Position numbers and translations under genes: made by a program
The notes under the pieces: generated by a model
Told to the model about the DNA's origin: nothing
Database searches by the model: none
What the model saw: only the letters and a program-made list of their open reading frames with translations
In this document: positions 1-24,200 of the stretch, piece by piece
How the letters are laid out: each line of letters starts with the position of its first letter
Numbering within the stretch: the first letter of the stretch is position 1
Assembly (NCBI GenBank): GCA_964036665.1
Contig: OZ038531.1
Coordinates: 17,546,168 to 17,610,167 of the forward strand
Length of the DNA: 64,000 bases
DNA from: Gordius sp. MW1
Lineage: Eukaryota; Nematomorpha; Gordioida; Gordea; Gordiidae
Reading direction: 5' to 3'

Positions 1-126
1 CAGTTTCAATGTGTAATTACTTTGGTTTTTTATTGTTATTCGGTCTATATTTCGATCAATTTGGTTGTAAGCCTTTTTTCTAACCAAAATTTTACGTATA
101 AATAATATGCCTTGCAAAAAACTTAG

Positions 127-12498
<12,372 letters not shown>

Positions 12499-13326
12499 AA
12501 GATTATCTTTACGATTTTTTCGGCCATTTTGAAATATCTTTGTGATACCTAATCTCTCAACCGCGGGCAGAGTGTTGCGAAAAAAATAGAAACTCTAAAT
12601 CGTGTGGGAGTGGAAAAAGACTTTTGAACTAGCGTTTTATAATTCACACCTATCGTTTACATATTTATTATATAGTATCTTTGAATTTTTGCACTTCGAT
12701 CCGTGTATATGTGATTATTGAAAATTTGACCAAATTTTTAAAATGCGTTTACACGAAGACACTTACTAACCCTTACAGCCGTTTTCAAATTATTTTAACC
12801 CTATTACTACTACTATATATATTTATGATGTTCAATCTTCTCGCGAATGGGGCATTTGAATTTAATAAAAACATGAAACCATGGGGGAAGAAATAGATGA
12901 CAAAGAAATTGTTAATATATTTATATTCAAAATTTAATTTGATAGTTTATTTAATATGATTCAGACTTTTGCAAGATATTCAAAATAAAAGTTTTTAATA
13001 TTTGTTCCGGTTTACGTAATTAGTTTGGTAGAAATCTGATATTCTTTCACATTTTTGAAAATAAGTTGTTCTATATAACATATCTTAACCAAATTAATTT
13101 AGTAATGCTGTTGGGTTAAAAATAGTTATTGCATTTAAATATAAAAGTTAATTTAGGATGGAAATTTTGGTTAATTGAATATTAAAAAGCATTTTAAAGT
13201 ATAGGTTAAAGTAATGGACTTAGATGGGCCTTAAGATATAATCATTATTCCCCAAGACTCGTACATGCATGCATGTTGTTTAGGTGTTCTTTGCATTTAA
13301 AATACCATCCTTTATCGATATACAAT
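12499..13326 (+). other. PKN 3' untranslated region and intergenic spacer
   Basis: No coding signal seen. Candidate poly(A) signals AATAAA occur at 12864-12869 and again near 12984. The ORF at 12681-12896 is low-complexity and resembles no protein I know. Confidence 0.5.
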
Positions 13327-13638
13327 TAGAGCCCTGCAAAATGAAATTTCTTAGGCCCTTGCCCGAGCCCAAAATTTTTTTACTCAGGGCCGACCCGAAC
13401 CCGGCCCGACTTTTTGAAATGTAAATTTATAAAAAATTATTCATTTTACATAAAAATATTTTGTCCCCTCTAAATAGCCTACTAAACAAAGGAATTAGTA
13501 AAAAGTTGTAAAAAATCTTTTAGATAGATTTTGCCTCGGGCTGGGCTCCGGCCTCGGGTCAGGTTGACCCATCAGGCCCGACCCGGGTCCGAGGCCCTAT
13601 TAAATTTTAATTTTTGGCACGACCCGGGCAGGGCTCTA
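13327..13638. mobile_element. Non-autonomous hAT-like element, GC-rich family, with 8-bp target duplication
   Basis: 312 bp bounded by perfect 11-bp inverted ends, TAGAGCCCTGC and GCAGGGCTCTA. It is flanked by TATACAAT at 13319-13326 and 13639-13646. Eight-bp duplications and CAGGGCTCTA-type ends are typical of hAT. The body mixes AT-rich DNA with GGCCCGACCCG blocks. A related inverted copy is at 36393-36673. Confidence 0.85.
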
Positions 13639-13834
13639 TATACAATACAAAAATGTGTTTAAATATCTTACATATTTCTAATAGCATAATTTACTTTACA
13701 CTCATGTGCAGACAATGGGCAAATTACAAACTACTATAAATGCTAATACACACATTTTTTTAAATCTGAACCTAAACAACAATCAATTGTTTACAGTTAG
13801 CATCTAACAATCACCACGACCTTGTTAAAAATTA

Positions 13835-14518
13835 ATGGCAGCAAACAGGAGACGTAAATCATACGTTATAACTCTCGATGATGATGAGGATTTACCTAGT
13901 AGCGTATTAGGACATCACCATGGATCTCGTCCCGATATCCACGTTAAGTTTGGGGGAAGTGAAGAAGCCGATAAACAAGCTCCAGCACTGATTAGAAAGT
14001 TGAAAAAGCACATGGATATATTGATTGAAAATTTCGAAAAAATTTCCAAAGAGCACTTGCTAGCTAAGGAAGACCTTTACAGAGCGCTCAAAGAGGAAAA
14101 TGACCTCGTGGCTCGGTTGGAGAAGGCTGAAGATCAAGTTTACGATGGATTATTCAAGGACGGGGATATGAGTAGAAAGTATGGTAGTTTTGGGAGTGTT
14201 AAAAGTCGTGGCTTGTACTTCGCTAAATTAATTGAATATCTAGAAAAATGTAATACCAATTCCTTGAAAGATAGCAAAAACGTAAGGCGGGAAGACTTGT
14301 TAACGGATGTATCGGTCGAGGTGAAAAATTTGTTGAAGGATTACGAAATTTTGAATAATTTAGCACAAAAAGGGATGTTAAAACGCGATGATTTAGCGGA
14401 TCAAACCAAATTTTACGAAGAAGTTAACCATAAACTAGTGGCCCGAAATGCTAAACTGAAGACTGATCTGAACGAAGTCGTTCACTTGCACAACAACACT
14501 AAGAGAGAATCTCTATAA
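13835..14518 (+). CDS. Intronless 227-aa coiled-coil protein, family not recognised
   Basis: A single open frame from ATG 13835 to TAA 14516-14518 in a window where every other gene is split. The N-terminus is basic (NRRRKSYVITL), followed by an acidic DDDEDLP stretch. About residues 50-100 and 165-225 are charged helical segments with heptad-like spacing (LIRKLKKHMDILIENFEKI; KFYEEVNHKLVARNAKLKTD). No signal peptide, membrane segment or catalytic motif is visible. It sits downstream of PKN on the same strand, 1.3 kb away, with its own spacer. Codon use looks natural and the frame is intact. It could be a genuine gene, a domesticated element ORF or a retrocopy; I cannot choose between these. 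Confidence 0.65.
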   Translation: MAANRRRKSYVITLDDDEDLPSSVLGHHHGSRPDIHVKFGGSEEADKQAPALIRKLKKHMDILIENFEKISKEHLLAKEDLYRALKEENDLVARLEKAEDQVYDGLFKDGDMSRKYGSFGSVKSRGLYFAKLIEYLEKCNTNSLKDSKNVRREDLLTDVSVEVKNLLKDYEILNNLAQKGMLKRDDLADQTKFYEEVNHKLVARNAKLKTDLNEVVHLHNNTKRESL

Positions 14519-15224
14519 TACGCTAATAATGCTTATAATCATTTATTTATTTATAACTTTTATATGATTTATGAAAAATAAGATTGTCTAGCATGTCTTT
14601 CTAGAAATTTATGTTCTTAACTAAACCTTTACCAGGAATCATACATTTTCCATTTACAAGTAAATTTCTTTAATTCTATGTCCATTCTTAGGCATTTGTA
14701 TATGATTATAGAGAATATGACGCAAGCACTTGGGGTTCTATTATGAGATTTTTAAAATTGTCGTAGCTGGCTCGCCGGGGAGTTAAAGAAATTTAATGAA
14801 ATTAGTCGGATAAAATAATAACAATCAAATGTTGAAAGGGTGTATTTAAAATGGGGGCTGATTAATGACGAATATGCTAGAAATAAGGCAAAATAAAGAA
14901 AACACTGCTATTAAGGCTGTTATATATTACTTAAAGTATATTATTGTTGGCTTACGCTTATTTATATGCGTCGTTTTAAAAGTAAATCAAACCTATTCAC
15001 GTTTATAGACTAGATAAATATGCTAATTTTTTTTTATAATTTTTAATAAATAAAACAATATAATTCATTATAAACCCTTCACATATTGCGATATATAATT
15101 AAATATAATATGGAACCCATGTATATAACTCAACTATTATACATCGTTAGCAATAACTATATTTCATAATAAATATTCAATAGCACCGCCGTATGATATT
15201 TTTAAAAAGAGTGCTGAATCTTTT
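14519..15224. other. Intergenic spacer between the coiled-coil ORF and the SLC6 gene
   Basis: AT-rich. It holds the convergent 3' ends of the plus-strand ORF and the minus-strand SLC6 gene. Nothing else was identified. Confidence 0.5.
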
Positions 15225-18200
15225 TTAAGGTACATTGGTTAATGTCGTATCGTTGTGTATATTGTTGTTGTTGTTGTTAAAATTCGGATTTAACCCATCG
15301 TTGTCATATAACAAAGATGCGTCGTAACTGCTATTGTTTGGATCCATAAATTTTTTAAAGTAGGCATTTAATTCAGGCCCCAACCTTTTGTTCGTGCAAA
15401 AATATACGGTCTTGTACGGTTCTATGGCAGGACCCCAATCAATGGTAGGCTTGAGATTCAATTTAATGGCCTGTTAAAAAAAATGAAATTTAGATACTAC
15501 TTGTTTAAAAGCAATTTAGTTTAAGTGTAGTTTATTTTACAAAAAAAATAAAATTGGTATATAACTATTTGGAAAAATTAGCCATAACTAAATTAATTTT
15601 GAAACATCAAATTTGTTGATAATAAATAGCTTGTTGAGCCCACATACAAAAATTTTAATTAAAGATCCTTTGCAAATTTATCATTAATTAAATAAGGTAC
15701 TTCAAAAGGGTGGCCCGTCAACTCGCCAAAAACAATCTCGCCGAATTTAATGTCCCCAAGCTAAAAAAGGTCCCCTAATTTGTGATTGGTCGAATGGGGA
15801 CGATTTTAAGCTGGGGGCCATTAAACAACCAATCAGAAAATGTCCCTTGGTGAGTTTCGGCGAGATTGTTATCGGCGAGTTGATAGGGCACCCTTCAAAA
15901 GTATATTACAAATAATCGCCCCAAATTAATCAAATGCAGTTGATAACTGTAGGTAAGTTTTGGAAATTTTAAGAAAAACAAACTTCTTTTAGCGTTAAAG
16001 TAGGAGTTTTGAGCAATAAGTAGACAGCATAACCCGGGATGGGTAAAACGCTAACAAAACTGATGCACCACCCAATGGTTATTGCCCATGGTGGGTATAC
16101 ATATTTTCCGTATTGGACTGGCACATGGAAAACTACGTTAAAAACCAAGACGATCTAAACAATTTTATAAATAAATTTTTATTTATTTTAAGAAAAGTTT
16201 TGTTTTTTATATAAAAAATGTTAAATAGACTTACCACCAGTATCACGGGTATAAGATAGCTCCACACGAAAAGCCAAAATTTGGCTGCGTATAGTTTGCG
16301 ATTAAACATGAATTCGATGTCTTCAATAAACCTTTGTCCCCCTATTAAAAAACATTCAAAAAGTTACATAATATCTCTACACATAATGCGTTGATTATCA
16401 AGATAATACTCAGAAATGTTTAATCCATTATATAAGCAAGGTGGTCTTATTAATGGTCTCATCGGATTGATAAAAAAAGTGTATATTTTGGTAAAAAGAA
16501 AAAAGGTGTTTTAAAATACATTAGTTGATAAAGAAAATACTAATTAGAAGTGTTATCCGAGTGGAAAACTGGTTATTTCATTTTTTTGACTATTTTAAAA
16601 AGCTTTATTTTCTTTTTCTTTTATTTTTCACAGTAAGGTCTCCAGCAGACCGAAAAAATGAAATCCCTTTCCTCCCAATTTTTTTATCCATCCGATGAAA
16701 CCATTAATAAAACCACCTTGCTTATTGTCAAGAAGTTTCATTATTATATTTGTGATCGGATAATATTAAAAACTATTTAAAATAATATATGATTAAGATA
16801 AAGGCGGCGATTTACCGTAAACCCAGGTGATAACTACGGTTTCAATCAAACAAAATAGAATAACCGAAATCAAGGCCAAATGCCAATCAACCAGTTGGAA
16901 AAGATAAATTCCTCCCTATTAAATTTGTATGACAAAACAAAACTTTAATGATTTAAAGTATCAACTTTTCTATTTTAAGAACCCTTAATTAAGATATTAT
17001 TGAAAAAATCTCGAGGGTGGAATAAAACAAAGATATTAAACAAATTTTTTAAATCCATATTTATGTTGTGGGGCTGGATCTTGTTTGGTCGATTTCTGAT
17101 TTAACTAAGACTAAGGTTCGACTCTGGTAGGTCTGTTTTTCAAATTTTGACTAAGCCTAGAGGTCGTCTATTTGTTTGGTCGACTAACCAAAGGTCGATC
17201 AAACAAAATCCACCCGTTTTTACAATACTAATCGATATTGACTTTTTTAAGTTTAACGCGTAAAAATTAAAACTTTAATATAGGTAAAAAACAAAACATA
17301 CAAATTATAGAAAAAAAACATTTTTTATATAATATATTAATTAATAATTCAAATTTGTATTCAGCACATTACAATAATGGGTATATACTTGTAGGATAAA
17401 TGGAAAGCCTAAAAGCATTAAAGCAATGGATGCTAAAAGATTGAAGAGGCTGGCATTCTTTCTGTATCTGGCAGGTAGTTCATCAAATATGGCAGAATAT
17501 AACACTTCCAATGATACAAACTAAGGAAAAAATATAAAAAATTGATGTTTTCAAATGTATATTACCATAGTATCTATTCCCACTGTAAAAAGCATCAAGA
17601 AAAAGAGGACGGACCAAAAACTTGAAAAAGGGAGGTACAATAAGGATTCGGGGTATACTATGAAAGCTAATCCGACTCCTATCAAAAAGATAAAAATTAT
17701 TAATTTTATAAAATATTGAAATGATATAATGCTGTTTGATAATATGTATTTATAGTAAAATATAAATTAATCGTAATTTTGGTATTTTTGTTTTAAGAAA
17801 GACTTTCTATTTTTACTAATCCTCAATATAATTTAAACTTTAATTTATGCCACCTAAGATCAAAGACTAATTTGGTGAAATTAATTAAAGCTAAATTATT
17901 AAGTTAAGCACCAGGGAGAAAAACAAATTTTGAAAAGCTGCAGATATTATACAATTGTTATTATCCTGTTCCCTTTTTAATTTAATTAATAACACATGTC
18001 TACAAAAAAATAAACCGGGAAACGGTCAGCATATTCTGATAAAGTTATTTGTGGTGACTGGTGAACACAAATATGTTTTTCGTTTTTTTCCTATACGTCA
18101 AGTTTTTGAAATATTTTGATTCAAAGTTGCGAAAATGACCGTTTTTGGCCCTTTTTGACGCTCTATAGGGCGAAATTGAATAGCTAAAAAAAAATTTAAA

Positions 18201-21200
18201 CCTCTAAGGGCTTGTCTTAATATCAGATTTTGCTGCGCAGCAAAAATCGTTGTACGGGTTATAACATAGCCGTGTTTTAACTTCGAATTTACAGCAGATT
18301 TACATTTAAGGCGGCTAATAAAACAGCGATTAATCTCAAGAGTTGCAATAAACAAAAAAACGTTTTTAACTAACAAAAAACAAAATTTAATAATTACAAC
18401 CGAGTTTGACAATGAAATTGAATCAGATATTTGGTAAAGATATATTCGCGCCATTTGAATCTGAATTCGATATTAAGACAAGCCCTATGTGATAGGACCA
18501 GCTTAGGGTAAAACATTGAGAAATGGTTATTTTTTTCCCTATTTTTATTACTTTTTCACATACATCAAAAATGCAATTAGCCCTATGCGAAATCGCGGCA
18601 CTCTTTGAGCCTCCCTCCCTCTCTATCTAATTGGTTTATATGCTTACAACGTTTTTCTAAACTTTTGCACTTCGTATTCCTCTCCTGCACACTAGTAGGA
18701 GGAAAAGAGGTAGTCCATCATAGCGTTTAACATGAATCGCTCAGTGCAGGAGAGGAATACGAAGTGCAAAAGTTTAGAAAAACGCTGTATATAACACTAT
18801 ATTCTTAGTGCGTGTAGTGATTGATGATGTGTGGTGTGTGTAGATTCTCTACAATTGATAGTAGAGGCAGAGAGGGAGGGTGAGCGGCGTAGTAGTAGTA
18901 GTAGTAATATCTCGTATTACCCCGCGTTTGTGATGACGCGCGAAGCGACAAAAAGCGAAGTGAATTTTTGTGCAATTTTATCAAATTTTTCATTATTTTT
19001 CTTAATATCTTATATTTATCGTGAATTGTATCATATATCACGAAAATAACAATTGTAAATATGAGGTGTTCATAGTGAAACCGCAGACGATTATTTTCGC
19101 CTGCGGCAAAAAGCGAACAAAAAATAAGATACAAATCATTTTGTGCTTTTCGCGCAATGGTTAAAAAATTATTTTCGTTCGCTTTTTGCCGCGGGCGAAA
19201 ATAATCGTCTGCGGTTTCACTATGAACACCTTGTAGAGGCTCTTTCGCACGCTACTTTCCCTTGACCCCGTCAAGGCGAATTTTAACACGTGATTTTTAT
19301 TTTTAATAGCCCCTCGCTTGTACTTAACCATCACGTGATTTTTATTTTAATAGCCCCTCGCTTGTATTCAACCATCGCCTGATTATTCAAATGATAATGG
19401 GCTCGCGCAGCTACATAAGCACAACCTTTAAAACTAAGAATTATTATTCATTTTTTCGCATATAGTTTACACTAGATTACTTCTAATTAATGAAGTAAAC
19501 CACTTCATTTGGTGACCCAAAAATGTCCACGCAACCATCTGATATGGAGGTTAAAAGCGAAAATGCCACATATTTTAAACTGCCACAGTTTAACAATATA
19601 AATCCCCGCTCATGGTTCATCCAAATAGAGGCTCTTTTCTTGGTAAGAAAGATAAAAAGCGAAGCTACCAAAGTTGGGTATTTAATAGAATCCTTGCCAC
19701 TGGAAATAACCATCGAAATTCAAGACATCCTACAAAATATGCCCGACATTTTACCCTATACAACCATGAAAGCAGCCATCATAGACCGCACTAGCCAATC
19801 CGATTCTGCTAGACTTCGTGCTCTTCTCACAACTGTCGAATTAGGAGATCGCACCCCATCCCAGCTTCTGCGTTTCATGAAGAATCTTCTGGGAACGAAT
19901 TCCATGGATGAACGAGTTCTTAAAGAACTCTGGTTAGAAAAACTTCCAAAAAACATGACCGGCAATTTGGCAATTGTTTCTGACGAGCAGTCTCTCTCCA
20001 AATTAGCCGAAACTGCGGACAAAATTGTAGAGACCTACCACAACTCCACATGTCCAATTGTAAATGTAGTCACGGAAGATGAATCGACTCGGCTTAGGGA
20101 GATGATTGCAAAGCTCACACAGGAGGTACAAAATTTAAAAATCTCAATCAATAGGCCACGTGATCGTTCCAACTCGAGACGCCGCAATCCCTCTACCGTT
20201 CGGCACCCTAGCGCGCATATTCAACCAAATATACTTTGTTGGTACCATTACCGCTTTAAAGACAAGGCGCTCAAATGCGTGCAACCTTGCGCATTTAACC
20301 CCCCCTCGACAAACTAGTAGACCACCCAGGGATGGCGACGCCTTGACTTGGTCTAAAACTTAGTCGCCTATTTTACATATTCGACAAATCCACGGGTCAG
20401 CGATTTCTCATTGACACAGGCGCGAAATTTCCGTTATTCCGCCTTCTCGAGACCATTCCTTGACCCCTTCATATGTGCAACTTCAGGCCGCCAATTTTAC
20501 CCCTATCAAAACATATGGCCAAAAGCTTTTCACTTTGGACCTCGGCCTACGCAAAGAATTTAGATGGATTTTTACAATAGCAGACGTTAAACAGCCAATC
20601 ATCGGAGCCGATTTTCTTAATCACTACCATCTAGTAGTTGATATAAAAAAGAAGCAGCTTTTCGACACTCAAACGACATTAACATCTGCAGGCAAGGCTA
20701 CACTCGCTACGTCAATCAACATACAAGTTGGGATAATTGGCACCTCCCCCATCAAATCACTACTTCAGAAGTATGCCTCCATAGTGTCCCCTTCTGATTA
20801 TAAGGCTCAAGTAACTCATAGCACTCAACACCATATCCACACCAACGGCCCCCCGGTTCGCTCAAAACCAAGGAGACTCTTCCCGGACAAGCTTAAGATT
20901 GCCCGAGACGAATTTACTCACATGCTCGAACTTGGTATAATCCGTCCCTCTAACAGTGACTGGTCTTCACCCCTGCACATGGTACCCAAGAAGGCCGCGG
21001 GAGATTGGAGACCTTGTGGCGACTATCGCATGCTCAACAGTCGTACAATTCCCGACTGTTATCCACTTCCCCACCTCCATGATTTTGCGCTGACCCTTTG
21101 CAATAAAACGGTATTCTCAAAGATAGACTTAGTCAGGGCATACCACCAAATTCCAATGGCCCCCGAGGATATTTCTAAAACCGCCATCACAACCCCGTTC

Positions 21201-24200
21201 GGTCTTTTTGAATTTCTTCGCATGCCATTTGGCCTTCGCAACGCTGCCCAGACGTTTCAACGCTTTATGGACCAAGTTTTTAGAGAACTTGACTTTGTTT
21301 TTGTTTACCTTGACGACGTACTCATCGCGAGTTCTTCCATTGATGAACACCACAATCATATTAGACTGGTTTTTGAAAGACTCAAGTCTTTCGGTATTAA
21401 AATCAGTCAGGATAAATGCGTATGGTGTCAAAACGAAATTAATTTTTTGGGACACAAAATCACCCCTCAAGGTTTGTCACCCCTTCAGGACAAGGTGGAA
21501 GCAATCCTCAATTTCCCACAGCCTACTTCGATGACTCAGTTGAGACGCTTCTTAGGGATGATTAATTTTTATAGACGGTTTATTCCGATGTGTGCCGATT
21601 TACTCAAACCTCTCACCGATTTGCTCGACGGTTCAAAGAAGACAATTTCCTGCACGCCGGAAGCTTCGACTGCTTTTAACAACGCCAAACTCGCTTTAAG
21701 CAATGTCGTGCCTCTCTCCCATCTTCAAAAAGACGCTCAACTCTCAATCACCACCGACGCCTCCAACTCAGCTGTAGGAGCCGTATTACATTAAACATCT
21801 AACGGTAATAGGCTGCCTTTGGCCTTTTTTCCCAAAAGCTAACAAAAACTCAACAGCGATACAGTACATTCGGTCGCGAATTATTAGCAATATATTTAAC
21901 AATCCGACATTACCGCCATTTTTTAGAAGGTCATGAATTCACTATTTATACAGACCACAAGCCACTAACTTATGCTTTCAGTACACCTATCGACAAATAC
22001 TCCCCGCGGGAGATTAGACAGTTAGACTATATTTCGCAATATACTACCGATCTCCAATATATAGCTGGCAATCAAATGTAGTCGCTGACACCCTCTCAAG
22101 GTATGAAATTGATTCCGTTGATTTTAAAGACAGGGCCCTAGTAGAAAGGTTAGCTTTGGCTCAGATGGAAGAAAAGTCGGCATTTCAGGACCTAAAGTCC
22201 TTAAAATTAACGCAACTTCCTATACCTGGCTCTGATTTGACAGTGCAAGCGACATGTCCACAACCTAACCTCCACCACTTGTGTTAACTTCACTCAGACG
22301 CGTAATTTTTGATATCTTCCACAACTTATCACACCCTGGTACGCGTGCAACGCTTAAGCTGATTTCACGTCGATATGTTTGGCCCTCCATCAATATGGAT
22401 GTAAGGAAATGGGCCAAATCATGCGTTGCTTGTCAAAAATCGAAGATTCATCGTCACATAAAAGCCCCTTTAGGCACATTTGCTGAACCTGACGCTCGAT
22501 TTAGTCACATCCACGTCGATCTCGTTGGTCCACTACCACCGTCGAATGGATATACCCACTTACTCACCATTATTGACCGTTTCACACGATGGCCTGTCGC
22601 CATGCCGATCCGTGACACCTCAGCCCAAACGGTTGCAAAAGCTCTGATCAAGTATTGGATAGCTGACCTCGGAGTACCATCAAGCCTGACAGATAGAGGT
22701 CCCCAGTTTGAGTCCCAATTATTTCGGAATCTCACGCAACTCCTTGGTGTAAATCACATCACAACCACTGCCTATCATCCACAAGCCAACGGCATGATTG
22801 AGAGATTTCATCGACAGTTGAAAAGTTCCTTGATGGCACAAGGTGACACAAACAAATGGGATGAGCTCTTACCATTAATTTTGCTTGGCATTCGAACCAC
22901 AATCAAGGAAGACTTAGGTTGCACTCCAGCCGAATTAGTTTATGGCACTACACTTAGACTTCCCGGCGAATTTTTCACGAACTCAAGAACACCTCATAAC
23001 GCCTCCGAATTTATTAAATGCCTAAAACAACATTTTTACCATTTACCTTTTAAAAAAGTCAGGACACAATTGACAAATGCGAGTACAACTTCACTTCTTA
23101 AGGACTGTAAATACGTTTTTATCCGTAATGATTTCGTTCGAAAAAGTTTGGTGCCACCATATGACGGCCTGTTCAGAGTAAAGTCCAAACATGCTAAATA
23201 TTTCATTATTGAAAAAAACGGAAAGGCTGACTCAGTTTCGATCGAGCGATTGAAACCTGCATATTTAGATACTTCAACTCAGCCGCTTACGGATACCGAA
23301 AATGTAAATCCACCCAATGTTTGTCCCTCCGACGACATCGCCGGACCAGCTAACTCCGACCCAGACCTAACAAAATCAAAAGAAAACCCATACATCACAT
23401 CGAGAGGAAGGCACGTGCATTGGCGCTATAAACTACTACACTAGCCACAACTCTCCGAGTGGAGCCCCGAGGATAGTTGTAGAGGCTCTTTCGCACGCTA
23501 CTTTCCCTTGACCCCGTCTAGGCGAATTCTAACACGTGATTTTTATTTTTAATAGCCCCTCGCTTGTACTTAACCATCACGTGATTTTTATTTTAATAGC
23601 CCCTCGCTTGTATTCAACCATCGCCTGATTATTCAAATGATAATGGGCTCGCGCAGCTACATAAGCACAACCTTTAAAACTAAGAATTATTATTCATTTT
23701 TTCGCATATACTTTACACTAGAATAAACTAGATTACTTCTAATTAATGAAGTAAACCACTTCAACCTCATATTTACAATTGTTATTTTCGTGATATATGA
23801 TAAAATCCACGATGAATATAAGATATTAATAAAAATAAGGAAAAGTTTGATAAATTAGCACATAAATTCACGCTTTTTTTCGCTTCGCGCGTCATCACGA
23901 ACGCGGCCTTACGCCATTATTTTACACAGTGCCGCGATTTCGCATAAGGACAAATTGCATTTTTGATATATATGAAAAAGTAATAAATATAGGGGAAAAA
24001 TCATTTCTTAATGTTTTACCCTAAGTTGGTTTTACTACTTAGAGGTTTAAAATTTTTTTTAACTATTCAATTTCGCCCTATAGAGCGCCAAAAAGTGCCA
24101 AAAACGGTCATTTTCGCAACTTTGAATCAAAATATTTCAAAGACCTGACGTTTAGGTAAAAAACAAAAAACATATTTGTGTTCACCACAAATAACTCTAT

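Larger units (their letters stand above)
19232..23763 (+). mobile_element. Ty3/gypsy LTR retrotransposon, defective
   Basis: The two LTRs are 19232-19507 and 23478-23763, flanked by the 4-bp duplication ACCT (19228-19231 and 23764-23767). Both begin TG and end CA. A likely primer-binding site TGGTGACCC is at 19510-19518. Gene order is gag, protease, RT, RNase H, integrase, as in Ty3/gypsy, and no env is present. The LTRs differ at only about three bases plus one 10-bp insertion near 23720, so insertion is recent. The coding part nevertheless carries frame breaks near 20427 (protease active site), 21790-21900 (stop and shift entering RNase H), 22076 and about 22250. It is unlikely to be autonomous. 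Confidence 0.95.

Noticed and set aside
18805..19134. 109-aa minus-strand ORF in the foldback region
   Set aside because: It spans repeat arms and a serine/tyrosine-coding trinucleotide run (AGT repeats). Its sequence is shared with the opposite arm, so it is repeat-derived.
19756..22735. Minus-strand ORFs in the gypsy element
   Set aside because: Shadows of gag and pol frames with no family resemblance.
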